Shown piece by piece: positions 9,358 to 18,124 of a stretch of 64,000 bases of DNA. The position numbers and the translations under genes are program-made. The notes below the pieces were generated by a model. The model did not search any database. It worked only from the letters and a program-made list of their open reading frames with translations, and was not told where the DNA came from. Origin of the DNA: Segatella copri (GTDB lineage: Bacteria > Bacteroidota > Bacteroidia > Bacteroidales > Bacteroidaceae); contig NZ_JAHOEA010000008.1 in the NCBI RefSeq assembly GCF_019127135.1, forward strand, positions 1 through 64,000. Reading direction: 5' to 3'. Position 1 is the first letter of the stretch, and each line of letters begins with the position of its first letter.

Positions 9358-10776
9358 ATGAATAGAAGAATCAAACAAGTCTGGCTGCTCGCCATCCTTT
9401 CCTCTTTCCTGCTGATAGGCTTGCAGACCTATTGGCTCTACAATAGCGTGACCTATTCGATGGGAGAGATGGGGAAGAAAAACGCCGAAAAGGCGGAACA
9501 GGCGATTATTGCCTATCTGACAAATATCGGAGCGGCGGTAAAAGAAAAATCACATATCGGTTATGTCGTCTCGGCATATTTTTCAGACTTCAAGGGTCCC
9601 TGTACTACGGTTTGCTCTCCGCTGGATACGGATACAATCATTGGTGGAGTGGTGTATCGCAAGCCGGGATTCGGTAACGTGATGGAGAAGAGAGATACTT
9701 TCGATTTGCGTGAGACGGATTCCAATAATTCTTTTGATTGCCTGAATACTTACATCACTTACCAGCTTACCCGTTTTGACAAGGCGCATTTTAATCGTTT
9801 CGTCAGTAGGAAACTGGGCAATGATTTCATCGGGGCAGAGATGAAGACGGGAAAACATCGTCTGTGGCAGACAAGAATCGTAGAGCCTCCTACCTTGTTT
9901 CATCACGAAATGCTGGTAGAAGTGCCTTTCAATCCTATCCGGTATCAGTCGATGCAGATGAGGATGCAGGTGCTGATGCTGCCCATCCTGAAGGGAATGA
10001 TGTGGCAGATGATAGGAAGTCTGCTGGTTACCATCATGCTTCTCCTGAGCATAGCTTATCTCATCAAGGTGATGCTCCTGCAGAAGAAGGTGGATAAGAT
10101 GCGAAGCGACTTTGTGCATACGATGATTCACGAGCTGAAGCGCCCCGTGCAGACGCTGAAGATGTGTGTATCCGTATTCTCTGCTCAAAAGACTGACGAG
10201 AAGGATGAGAATGCTCTCATCATGGAGACGGTTAGAGAGGAGAGCGATAACCTGACCGCCTATCTCGCCAAACTCCGTGAAGTAATCAGGGCAGAGGAAC
10301 ATATCCCGCTCCAGATAACGTCTTTCGATATCCATGCCGCCTTGCAGAATCTGGTGGCTTTTTATCGAAAGAACAGGCAGAAGGAGGTGAATGTTTTGCT
10401 CGATTACCAGCGCACTTCCGATAGGATGATGGGAGATAGAGACCAGCTTCTGAATGTGGTCAGCAATCTGATGGAGAACTCGGTGAAGTATTCCGGCGAT
10501 ATTGTCAATATCCATGTTGCCTGCCGAGATACCGAGAAGGAGGAAGTCATGATTTCTGTATCAGATAATGGCATCGGCATCTCGTCCGATGAACAGCAGA
10601 GAGTCTGGACGAAGTTCTATCGCAGCAATGCTTACCCGGATATGATGCAGCCAGGCATCGGCTTGGGTTTGAGTTTTGTTGATATGATTGTGAAGGCCCA
10701 TGGGGGCAGGAAAATGATGCAGAGCGAAGTGGGCAAGGGAACCAGGATTTCGATTGTCATCCCGCAGCACTCCTGA
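9358..10776 (+). CDS. Sensor histidine kinase of a two-component system
   Basis: This is a 472-residue inner-membrane kinase. There is a TM segment at about 8-28, a periplasmic sensor part of about 190 residues with no recognised fold, and a second TM at about 220-245. The HisKA box is FVHTMIHELKRP with phospho-acceptor His258. The ATPase N-box is NVVSNLMENSVKYS, followed by SVSDNGIGIS and GIGLGLSF. An in-frame upstream start at 9295 is unlikely because the -7 box lies inside that extension. It forms an operon with the response regulator 34 bases downstream. Confidence 0.93.
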   Translation: MNRRIKQVWLLAILSSFLLIGLQTYWLYNSVTYSMGEMGKKNAEKAEQAIIAYLTNIGAAVKEKSHIGYVVSAYFSDFKGPCTTVCSPLDTDTIIGGVVYRKPGFGNVMEKRDTFDLRETDSNNSFDCLNTYITYQLTRFDKAHFNRFVSRKLGNDFIGAEMKTGKHRLWQTRIVEPPTLFHHEMLVEVPFNPIRYQSMQMRMQVLMLPILKGMMWQMIGSLLVTIMLLLSIAYLIKVMLLQKKVDKMRSDFVHTMIHELKRPVQTLKMCVSVFSAQKTDEKDENALIMETVREESDNLTAYLAKLREVIRAEEHIPLQITSFDIHAALQNLVAFYRKNRQKEVNVLLDYQRTSDRMMGDRDQLLNVVSNLMENSVKYSGDIVNIHVACRDTEKEEVMISVSDNGIGISSDEQQRVWTKFYRSNAYPDMMQPGIGLGLSFVDMIVKAHGGRKMMQSEVGKGTRISIVIPQHS

Positions 10777-10810
10777 TGCATCCGGTTTAACGCTATAAAC
10801 AACAGAAGAA

Positions 10811-11497
10811 ATGATCAAGATATTATTTGCAGACGATGACTTGAAGTATTCTATGTTGCTGAAGAGTTTCCTGCAGCAGCATGGCTACGATGTGACTTAT
10901 GCCGGCAATGGCAAGAAGGCATGGGAGCAGTTCCCGGAGGTGAAGCCCGACCTGGTATTGCTCGACATCAATATGCCGGAGATGGATGGCTATGAGGTGG
11001 CTGAGCGCATCAGAGCCATCGACCCGAAGGTGCTTATCTTCTTTCTCACCGACCGTACGGAGAAGAACGATCGACTGAAAGGTTTCTCCCTGAAGGCAAA
11101 CGATTATCTTGCCAAACCCTTCTATCCGGAAGAGTTGCTGGCAAGAATAGAGGAGCGGTTCTCCATGAATGAGAGTGAGACGATAGAAGAGGAGGTGTAT
11201 CATTTCGGAGAAACCACCTTCTGCTATAACAACAATGAGCTTCGTACCCGTTCCTCTCGTGTGCTCATCACCAGCCGACAAGCCGACATCCTCCGTCTGT
11301 TGGCGAAGAATATCGGCAATGTAGTAAGCAAGGAGATGATACAGGAGGCGGTGTGGGGTACCGTGAGCTATGCCAACTCCCTGGCTGTGAATGTGCAGAT
11401 GACGTATCTCCGCCATGCTCTTCAGCATGATGCGACCGTTAAGATTGAGTCGCTGAAGAAAAAGGGATACGTTTTGTCTGTTATTTCTCCAGAGTAA
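10811..11497 (+). CDS. Response regulator, OmpR/PhoB family
   Basis: This 228-residue regulator has an N-terminal receiver with the acidic pocket at Asp8-Asp10, phospho-acceptor Asp52 (VLLDINMPEMDG), Thr80 and Lys102 (YLAKPF). The C-terminal winged-helix trans-activation domain (about 130-226) contains SRQADILRLLAKN and VWGTVSYANSLAVNVQMTYLR. It is the partner of the preceding kinase. Its last 17 bases overlap the convergent secreted-protein gene. Confidence 0.94.
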   Translation: MIKILFADDDLKYSMLLKSFLQQHGYDVTYAGNGKKAWEQFPEVKPDLVLLDINMPEMDGYEVAERIRAIDPKVLIFFLTDRTEKNDRLKGFSLKANDYLAKPFYPEELLARIEERFSMNESETIEEEVYHFGETTFCYNNNELRTRSSRVLITSRQADILRLLAKNIGNVVSKEMIQEAVWGTVSYANSLAVNVQMTYLRHALQHDATVKIESLKKKGYVLSVISPE

Positions 11498-11903
11498 CGA
11501 TGATGTAGCTTCTGCCATCCTCTTTCAGGCCTCTTTCCTGAATGGCTTTGGTGCCCTCTTTCAAGATTTCGATGGCTCTGATCTTGCTGGGAGAAATCTT
11601 GTTGAATTCCTCTTTAGTCAGCTCCTGCTCTCTGCCCTTGATCAGATAGTGAGGGGCTGGCTTGGGGGCAGGAGGTGTGGTAGTGGTGATGATATGACTC
11701 TCTATCACATCTCTTTTGGGTGCCGGCAGGACGTTGGTGTTTACCTGGTAATTCTTGATGGTTTTACCGATGAGTTCCTTGCCGGTGAAGTTTGGAATGC
11801 GCTCGCCGTCGATGCTGTAGATACGCAGGGTATCTGCCTTGGATGCCATACTGCTGGTTATGCCCAGCAGGGCAAATGCAATGGTGAAAATATACTTTTT
11901 CAT
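11481..11903 (-). CDS. Small secreted protein with a plug-like C-terminal segment
   Basis: The product is about 140 residues, starting MKKYIFTIAFALLGITSS, a signal peptide. A proline-rich linker follows (TTTTPPAPKPAPHY). The C-terminus has the pattern YLIKGREQ..ISPSKIRAIEILKEG, resembling the loop in TonB-receptor plugs where a name-carrying residue is followed by IESIEVLKD. This resemblance is by eye. It lies 17 bases after the membrane protein gene and is probably co-transcribed with it. The exact function is unknown. Confidence 0.7.
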   Translation of the reverse strand: MKKYIFTIAFALLGITSSMASKADTLRIYSIDGERIPNFTGKELIGKTIKNYQVNTNVLPAPKRDVIESHIITTTTPPAPKPAPHYLIKGREQELTKEEFNKISPSKIRAIEILKEGTKAIQERGLKEDGRSYIIVTLEK

Positions 11904-11920
11904 AAGCGTGAAATGTTTTA

Positions 11921-12811
11921 TCATTCGTTTAACTGTGCCAATGGAAGTAGCTGATAACTACCATCTTGTGTTTCTTTGATATTGATGGTGTAATGCTGCA
12001 TGTTGCCGTCGTTGTCCAGGGTTGAGATAACGATGTTATCGCCTTGGCGGTTGATGGTAAGCTGCTCTGCAGAAGGCAGGGCGGCAGAGGCTACTTCATA
12101 AATCTGATTGAAATCTTCATGAATGCTTCTTTCTGTTTCAGAAGAGGTCTTTTCGGCATTGCCGGAAGTTTTCTCCTTATTGTCAGAAGAGGTCTCTTCT
12201 GTATTTCCTGCAGTCTTCCCTGTATGGTTCTCACTTCTTCCTGCGATATTCTTTCTTTTGGTAAGGGATATCTTGCTTGTCTTCATTTCCTGTGGAGTCA
12301 CGATATCCTGGGTTGCAGCCAGGAAGAGGGAGTCGGCACGTTCCATCTTTTCGTACGCATTCAGATGCTCGTTTCCATCTTTAGAAGATGGCTGCGAGCG
12401 AACCACCTGCTCTGTAGGAATCAGGTTGGTGAAACCAGGTTGTTGTTCAGAAGAGGATGAGAAATAATCCTTGATAGGGAAGAGCAGGAAGATGAGGCCT
12501 GCCAGCATCGCCGTAGCGAGAAGTATCGCAGAGAGGCGTACCCATCTTGTTTCGTGCTTCTTTGAGACTCCAAGTGGTATCTCTTTCATGTCTGGCTGTC
12601 CATCAGCTTCTTCCACCTGATGAATATTTGGAGTATAGTTCTTCATTCCCAGCATCAGGTTTCTGATGTCGAGATCCTCATCCGTTAAATCCTTATCTTT
12701 GCAATGGCGATAGAAATCAGCCAATGCCTGTTCTTCCTCCACGCTGGTATCAGCATCGAGGTAGCGCTCTATCAGCTCGTGGCGATAGGTTATATCTTCT
12801 AGTTTCTTCAT
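11921..12811 (-). CDS. Single-pass membrane protein resembling a Bacteroidetes anti-sigma factor
   Basis: This 296-residue protein has an acidic cytoplasmic N-terminus of about 95 residues (ERYLDADTSVEEEQALADFY) like the short N-domains of Bacteroidetes anti-sigma factors. One TM segment follows at about 101-121 (AILLATAMLAGLIFLLFPI). The outer region is Ser/Thr/Glu-rich with imperfect repeats around EKTSGNAEKTSSETE. No sigma gene adjoins it, so the anti-sigma label is a guess from architecture. A minus-strand TATCTTTG (12889-12896) is the likely promoter. Confidence 0.65.
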   Translation of the reverse strand: MKKLEDITYRHELIERYLDADTSVEEEQALADFYRHCKDKDLTDEDLDIRNLMLGMKNYTPNIHQVEEADGQPDMKEIPLGVSKKHETRWVRLSAILLATAMLAGLIFLLFPIKDYFSSSSEQQPGFTNLIPTEQVVRSQPSSKDGNEHLNAYEKMERADSLFLAATQDIVTPQEMKTSKISLTKRKNIAGRSENHTGKTAGNTEETSSDNKEKTSGNAEKTSSETERSIHEDFNQIYEVASAALPSAEQLTINRQGDNIVISTLDNDGNMQHYTINIKETQDGSYQLLPLAQLNE

Positions 12812-12951
12812 TTCTTTCCTTTTTATGTGTATGATGCAAGAAGAGGCGAAAGGTAAACAAAAAAATGCTACCTTCGCACATTTCCGTGCAAAGATAGCAT
12901 AAAAATTTGAGATATAGACATATCTTTTATTTTATTTGCGGATGAAGTGGT

Positions 12952-13854
12952 TTATTCCTCTGTTTTTGCCATCATCTTCTCATAGAGTCCATCTACGATG
13001 GAGTCGGCGAGCGAGATGTTGGGCACCATGATGCTTTCACACTTCAGGTATTCGCATGCCTTGAGGAAAATCTCAGCGGCAGGAATGATGACGTCGGCAC
13101 GGTCTTCCTTCAGAGAGAAGGAAATCTCGCGCTCCTCGATGCTCAGGGGTTGCATCATCGAGTAGAGACGCTTCAGTTCGGCAAGCGTCAGGTTTTTGGA
13201 GTCCTGCTTGCTGTGGCGTGCCAGCTTGTTCAACTTGTTGATGTTGCCACCCGAACCGATGATCTTGATGTCGCCGTATTGCTCAGCATATCTCGCCAGG
13301 TTCTCCTTGAAGAGTTTTTTGGTTTCGGCAGTCACCTTGCCGCTCAGCATTCTCAGAGTACCCATGTTGTAGGAATAGCTCTCGGCGAGAACACCATCGT
13401 GGATGATACTTACCTCCGTGGAACCACCGCCCACATCAATGTAGGCAAAGCAGCCCTCGTTGGAGTCTGTTTTCTCTACCAGGTTGTTGTAGAGGAGCTG
13501 TGCCTCCTCCTGCCCCTTGATGATTTCGAGTTTGATGCCGGTTTGCTTCTCTATTTTCTTGAGCACCTTCTTGCCGTTCTCGGCATCGCGCATGGCTGAA
13601 GTGGCACAGGCGCGAAATGCCTCTACGTCATTGAGTTTCATGAATTGCTTGAAGCCCTTCATCATGTGGAGCATCATCTTCTCACGCTCCTTGGAAACCT
13701 TTCCCAGGGTGAATACATCCTTACCCAATCGCAATGGGATGCGGATGAACATGAGTTTCTTGATGCGGTCTTCCTCTCGGATTGCCTCGGGATCGAAGCG
13801 CTTGATGAGGAGTCGGGCTCCGTTGGAGCCGATATCAATGGATGCTAAATTCAT
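12952..13854 (-). CDS. ppx: Ppx/GppA-family exopolyphosphatase
   Basis: This 300-residue protein has the sugar-kinase/Hsp70-fold motifs of the Ppx/GppA family: LASIDIGSNGARLLI (phosphate 1), ACATSAMRDAENG, YIDVGGGSTEVSII (phosphate 2) and IGSGGNINKLNKLA. It lacks the C-terminal HD-like extension of the long E. coli enzymes. It would release phosphate from polyphosphate chain ends, or hydrolyse pppGpp. It follows ppk1 by about 18 bases in the same operon, so synthesis and breakdown of polyphosphate are co-transcribed. Confidence 0.9.
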   Translation of the reverse strand: MNLASIDIGSNGARLLIKRFDPEAIREEDRIKKLMFIRIPLRLGKDVFTLGKVSKEREKMMLHMMKGFKQFMKLNDVEAFRACATSAMRDAENGKKVLKKIEKQTGIKLEIIKGQEEAQLLYNNLVEKTDSNEGCFAYIDVGGGSTEVSIIHDGVLAESYSYNMGTLRMLSGKVTAETKKLFKENLARYAEQYGDIKIIGSGGNINKLNKLARHSKQDSKNLTLAELKRLYSMMQPLSIEEREISFSLKEDRADVIIPAAEIFLKACEYLKCESIMVPNISLADSIVDGLYEKMMAKTEE

Positions 13855-13872
13855 CATTATTTATATGCTTTA

Positions 13873-15897
13873 TTATTTATATGCCTTATAAAGTTCTTCC
13901 TGACTTCGGAATGGCTCGCCTTCTACAAATTCCTTGCCGCCCTTGCCATCTACTACACGGCCGTTCATCGTATCTCTCATACCGTATGAGATGGTGCGGA
14001 GCAGGTCTGCCTGCATATCCTCATCATATACCGGGGTGAGAACCTCGATGCGGTTGATGAGGTTTCTAGGCATCCAGTCGGCAGAACCGATGAAGTATCT
14101 TGGCTTGCCTCCGTTGGCAAAGATGAGGATGCGGCTGTGCTCCAGATAGCGGTCGATGATGCCCACGCAGTGGATGTTGTCGCTGAGCTTGGCGATGCCT
14201 GGCACCAGCGAACAGTTGCCGCGGATCACGATGTCTATCTTCACGCCAGCCTTTGAAGCTTGATAGAGCTTGGTTACCATATCGGTATCGGTGATGTGGT
14301 TGATCTTCATCTTCACCCAAGCCTCCTTGCCCTCGTTGGCATTCTTGATTTCGGTGTCGAGCATGCGCAGGATGCGGCTCTTCATGGAGTTTGGAGATAC
14401 GAGGAGCTCGTTGAATCGGAATGGTGAGAATGGGCGGTCGATGAAATCGAATACCTTAGCCACCTCGTTTACCAGCTTAGTACGGGCTGTCATCATCAGA
14501 TAGTCGGTATAGATCTTGGCATTGCCCTCATGGAAGTTTCCGGTTCCCACGCAGGCGATGTTGCCCTTCTTAGACTCGATATAGAGCAGCTTGGAGTGAA
14601 TCTTCAGTCCTTCTACACCGAAGATTACGTTCACGCCTTCTTCCTGCATGCGCTTGCTCCACTTGATGTTGCTCTCCTCGTCGAAACGTGCCAGAAGTTC
14701 TACTACGGCTGTTACTTTCTTGCCGTTGCGGGCAGCGGTGATGAGTGCCTTCACTACCTTTGAATCCTTAGCCAGACGATAGAGGGTGGTCTTGATCGCC
14801 TTTACCTCTGGCTTGGTAGCAGCCTCTCGGAGTACACGGATGTAGCCGTTGAAGCTATGGTAGGGTACATGGATAAAACGGTCTTTCTCACGAATCTGGT
14901 CGAGGATGCTCTCGTTGGAAAGGAATTCCGGTTTCATGATAGGAGCCCATTTTTCGTACTTCAGTTCCTTGTGTCCGCAATCTGGGAACGACATTAGGTC
15001 CTTGTGGTTCTGGTATCTACCGCCAGCCAATGAAGCATCCAACTCCTTGGTGTTCAATCGCTCACGCAGTTTCTTCTGAAGTTCCTTCGGCATCTCCTGA
15101 TCGTAGATTACGCGCACGGCTTCACCCTTCTTACGGCTGCTTACACCCAGGGCAATCTTCTCCATGGTTCCGAAGTCGGCATCATTGTCCATCTCCATTT
15201 CGGCATCCTTGGTAAACTTGAAACTGAAGGCACGGTAGGTGCTCTCCTTGAAACCGAGGAATACCAGAGGCAGACAGTATCTGATTACATCATCGAGATA
15301 CATGATGTTGTCGAAACCCTCGCTTGCCGGTACCTTCACCCAGCGTCCGTAAACTCTATCCGGTACCTTTACTACGGCATATTTCTTCTTCTTGTCATTC
15401 TCAGCCTTTTCTACGGCAAGGTAAATGCGGTTGTCCTCCAGGGTAGAGAGGTCGTCTATCTCGTTGAGCCAGATAGGGTTGACAGAGCCATTGAGCTTGT
15501 CGTAGAAGAACTGCGTGAGGAAATCCTTCTGCTCGTCGTTGAGCTGGTCTTCGGTGAGCAGGCGAACCTTGTGTACTTCAAGCTCTCGGAAAACCGTATC
15601 CACCGCCTCAGTGTATTCTTTTGAATAATATTCATTGAGTTTATTTATTGTTTTAAGTGATTTCTTAATTTGCTGTTCGGTATCCTTGTCGAGCTTCTGG
15701 TCGAGCATGCGGTTGAGTGATGCCACGCGGACACGGAAGAACTCGTCAAGGTTATTGGAATAAATTCCTAGAAAAGAGAGACGCTCCAACAATGGGACGT
15801 ACTCTTTCTCTGCTTCTTGCAGAATGCGATGGTTGAAGTACATCCAACTAATATCACGTTCTACGTATGCCTTTTTGAGTAATTCTTCTTTGGTCAT
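13873..15897 (-). CDS. ppk1: Polyphosphate kinase 1
   Basis: This 674-residue enzyme transfers the gamma-phosphate of ATP to polyphosphate. The start MTKEELLKKAYVERDISWMYFN is the typical PPK1 N-domain. The catalytic phospho-histidine is His434 in LKIHSKLLYI, aligned in position with His435 of E. coli Ppk. The second HKD-like motif is YLEHSRILIF, followed by FIGSADWMPRN. It lies 22 bases after the LRR gene and just before ppx. Length and motifs are normal. Confidence 0.97.
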   Translation of the reverse strand: MTKEELLKKAYVERDISWMYFNHRILQEAEKEYVPLLERLSFLGIYSNNLDEFFRVRVASLNRMLDQKLDKDTEQQIKKSLKTINKLNEYYSKEYTEAVDTVFRELEVHKVRLLTEDQLNDEQKDFLTQFFYDKLNGSVNPIWLNEIDDLSTLEDNRIYLAVEKAENDKKKKYAVVKVPDRVYGRWVKVPASEGFDNIMYLDDVIRYCLPLVFLGFKESTYRAFSFKFTKDAEMEMDNDADFGTMEKIALGVSSRKKGEAVRVIYDQEMPKELQKKLRERLNTKELDASLAGGRYQNHKDLMSFPDCGHKELKYEKWAPIMKPEFLSNESILDQIREKDRFIHVPYHSFNGYIRVLREAATKPEVKAIKTTLYRLAKDSKVVKALITAARNGKKVTAVVELLARFDEESNIKWSKRMQEEGVNVIFGVEGLKIHSKLLYIESKKGNIACVGTGNFHEGNAKIYTDYLMMTARTKLVNEVAKVFDFIDRPFSPFRFNELLVSPNSMKSRILRMLDTEIKNANEGKEAWVKMKINHITDTDMVTKLYQASKAGVKIDIVIRGNCSLVPGIAKLSDNIHCVGIIDRYLEHSRILIFANGGKPRYFIGSADWMPRNLINRIEVLTPVYDEDMQADLLRTISYGMRDTMNGRVVDGKGGKEFVEGEPFRSQEELYKAYK

Positions 15898-15919
15898 AAT
15901 CGTTTGCTAATATATAGAG

Positions 15920-16657
15920 TTACTTTGTTTTTACAGGCTCTTTCTTGGCCTTGTTATCCTTCTTTGCAGAAGTTTCTTTCTTTTCTGCATTTTCTTCTAC
16001 TGTCTTCTTTTCAGAAGTCTTTTCTTTCTTCTCTGCGTTAGTTTTCTTTTCAGAAACTTTCTCGTCCTTCTTGTTCTTAGAAGATTCTTTAGAGTCTTTG
16101 CCTGGTACTTCCAGAACGAGGAAATCAGTATCTCCGTTGATGAAGTGAAGCTCTTTACGGAAGAACTTGCTGCTGCCGGCAGGAACGATGATGTCGTGCA
16201 ACAGGTCGCAGTCATCGAAAATATGACGGCTCAACTTGTCTGGAGTTCCAGCGAAAGTAATCTTCTTCAGTTTGTCGCATTCAGCGAAAGCATATGCTTT
16301 GATAGCTTTCACGCTGGCAGGTACATAAATGTTATCCAATTCATCACAATCATAGAATGCATCATGTTCAATCTCCTTCACCGTACTAGGGATGATGACA
16401 TGAGCCAGTTGTTTCTTTCCACGGAATGCCATCTCTCCGATAATCTCTACTCCCTCAGGAATCGTAAAACTGGCATCATGGTTCATGTAGTAAACCAAGC
16501 GCTTCTTGTCGGCGGTATATACTGCCCCGCCGTCAAACTCAAAGTTATCGCTGTCAATCTTCTGTAAGGCGAGGTTGAGAACCAAGTTTTCAAACTTACC
16601 GTCTTTCTTGGACTTCTTCTTGAGAATCTCCAAAATCGCTTTTTTATTTTCCTTCAT
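15920..16657 (-). CDS. Cytoplasmic LRR_5 (BspA-like) protein with a Lys/Glu/Ser-rich tail
   Basis: This 245-residue protein has LRR_5-type repeats at about 60-175 with the pattern IPEGVEIIGEMAFRG, IPSTVKEIEHDAFYDCDEL and VPASVKAIKAYAFAECDKL. The last 60 residues are almost entirely Lys, Glu, Ser, Thr, Asn and Asp (for example KKTNAEKKEKTSEKK). Most BspA-like LRR proteins are secreted, but no signal peptide is present here. It is the first gene of the operon with ppk1 and ppx. The tail resembles the acidic-Ser-Lys clusters reported as polyphosphate attachment sites in eukaryotes; that link is an inference. Confidence 0.8.
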   Translation of the reverse strand: MKENKKAILEILKKKSKKDGKFENLVLNLALQKIDSDNFEFDGGAVYTADKKRLVYYMNHDASFTIPEGVEIIGEMAFRGKKQLAHVIIPSTVKEIEHDAFYDCDELDNIYVPASVKAIKAYAFAECDKLKKITFAGTPDKLSRHIFDDCDLLHDIIVPAGSSKFFRKELHFINGDTDFLVLEVPGKDSKESSKNKKDEKVSEKKTNAEKKEKTSEKKTVEENAEKKETSAKKDNKAKKEPVKTK

Positions 16658-16972
16658 ATAATCATATTATGTTAATTGTATTTCTTTTCGGTTGCAAAGG
16701 TACGGCGATATTTTTAAACTAGAGCGAAAAGATGGTTACATGTTTATGACGATGATGTTACATCGGTATTACGGGCATTACAATCATATTACACGCTTTG
16801 TAAACAGGCAATGTAACACATTTGTAACACTTATGTTTTGTGAAAGAAACATTTTATCCTTATCTTTGCAGCCGAAAAGAAATAGAATGGCATCTTGTTG
16901 AATTTCAATTCATAACGGGATTGCTTTCTTGTTGGTAACAATCAATTAAGGTATATATATAATAAGGTGAAA
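16658..16972. promoter_or_regulatory. Divergent regulatory region with Pho-box-like phased repeats
   Basis: This region separates the polyphosphate operon (minus) from the porin (plus). A minus-strand TACCTTTG lies at 16695-16702. The porin promoter has TTG at 16838-16840, 20 bases and TATCTTTG at 16861-16868. Between them TTACA/TTACG occurs at 16736, 16758, 16769, 16778 and 16789 (steps 22, 11, 9, 11). TGTAA words follow at 16799, 16812 and 16823. An 11-base step of TTnACA-like words is the pattern of PhoP/PhoB boxes. Confidence 0.55.
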
Positions 16973-18034
16973 ATGAAGAAGAAAACGTATCTGTTGATGG
17001 CACTCGCTATGGTGTCGATGGGAATGAATGCCCAAAACTCAGAAAAGAGTTCTCTTGGAAACGATGCGCCTGAATTCGTAAAGACGATGAAGATAGGTGG
17101 AACCATCCGTTCTAAGTATGAATACCAAACCGAAGAAGGGGAGGGACGATTTGAGGTGCGTACGGCCCGTATCAATGTAGCAGGAAATGTAACAAAGGAG
17201 GTTAGTTATAAGGCTGAGATTGATCTCTGTGATGAGGGTAAGATTAAGATGCTTGACGCTTATACCCGCATCAAGCCTTGGAAGACACTGCAGTTCACCA
17301 TCGGTCAGGAGCGCGTGCCATTCACAATTGATGCTCACCGTTCTCCTCATCAGCAGTACTTCGCCAACCGTTCGTTCATCGCCAAGCAGGTGGGCAACGT
17401 GCGCGACGTGGGTGCTGAAATCGGATACACCTGGAATGTAGGTTTCCCAATCGTAGTGAATGCCGGTATCTTCAACGGTTCTGGCTTGACCAACCAGAAG
17501 GATTACTGGACCAAGGGCGTTAACTATTCTGCCAAGGCTCAGTTCCTCTTTCCGAATGTGAATCTGGTGTTGAGTACCCAGAAGATCAAGCCATCTGATG
17601 TTACGGTAACGATGTATGATGGCGGTATCACCTTCCACAAGGGTGGTTTCATAGCTGAGGTAGAGTATCTTTACAAACATTACAGCAAGGATGCCTTCCA
17701 CGATGTGCATGCATTCGATGGTTTTGTTTGCTATGATATTCCGGTGGCTAATCCTAAGAGTCTCATCAGGAAGGTTTCTCCTTTGGCAAGATATGATTTC
17801 ATGAGCGACCACAGTGATGGTACAAGATATGGCGGTTCTGATACAGAACTGGGTGTATTGAAGATTAATGATTACAAGCGCCATCGTGTTACGGGCGGTG
17901 TAACCCTGAGTCTTGCCAAGCCATTCATCTCTGATATCCGTATCAACTACGAGAAATATTTCTATCGTAAAGGTGGTATAGCTAAAGTTTCAGAAAAGGA
18001 TAAGATTGTTGTGGAGTTCATGACAAAGTTTTAA
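16973..18034 (+). CDS. OprP/OprO-like porin
   Basis: This 353-residue porin has a signal peptide (MKKKTYLLMALAMVSMGMNA) and short amphipathic strands. FEVRTARINVAGNVTKEVSYKAEID and RVPFTIDAHRSPH are typical of the phosphate-selective porin O/P family (Porin_O_P). The ATG at 16973 is preferred over the GTG at 16967 because the AAGG Shine-Dalgarno is correctly spaced only for the ATG. Its position beside ppk1/ppx, with Pho-box-like repeats between, supports a role in phosphate or polyphosphate uptake. Ion selectivity cannot be read from sequence. Confidence 0.88.
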   Translation: MKKKTYLLMALAMVSMGMNAQNSEKSSLGNDAPEFVKTMKIGGTIRSKYEYQTEEGEGRFEVRTARINVAGNVTKEVSYKAEIDLCDEGKIKMLDAYTRIKPWKTLQFTIGQERVPFTIDAHRSPHQQYFANRSFIAKQVGNVRDVGAEIGYTWNVGFPIVVNAGIFNGSGLTNQKDYWTKGVNYSAKAQFLFPNVNLVLSTQKIKPSDVTVTMYDGGITFHKGGFIAEVEYLYKHYSKDAFHDVHAFDGFVCYDIPVANPKSLIRKVSPLARYDFMSDHSDGTRYGGSDTELGVLKINDYKRHRVTGGVTLSLAKPFISDIRINYEKYFYRKGGIAKVSEKDKIVVEFMTKF

Positions 18035-18039
18035 TTTTT

Positions 18040-18122
18040 TTTAGGCACGGATTACACGGACTTTTTGACTTGCGCAACTTAAAAAACTCATAGCGCAAGC
18101 CTCCGTGTAATCCGTGCCTAAA
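18040..18122. repeat. Long inverted repeat between porin and hisB
   Basis: Two 21-base arms (18040-18060 and 18102-18122) are perfect inverted copies, containing GGCACGGATTACACGGA and its complement. A second shorter pair lies inside (TTGCGC ... GCGCAA). Both flanks carry T- or A-runs, so it can act as a bidirectional terminator. The right arm recurs as a 19-base exact match at 61066-61084. Confidence 0.85.
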
Positions 18123-18124
18123 AG

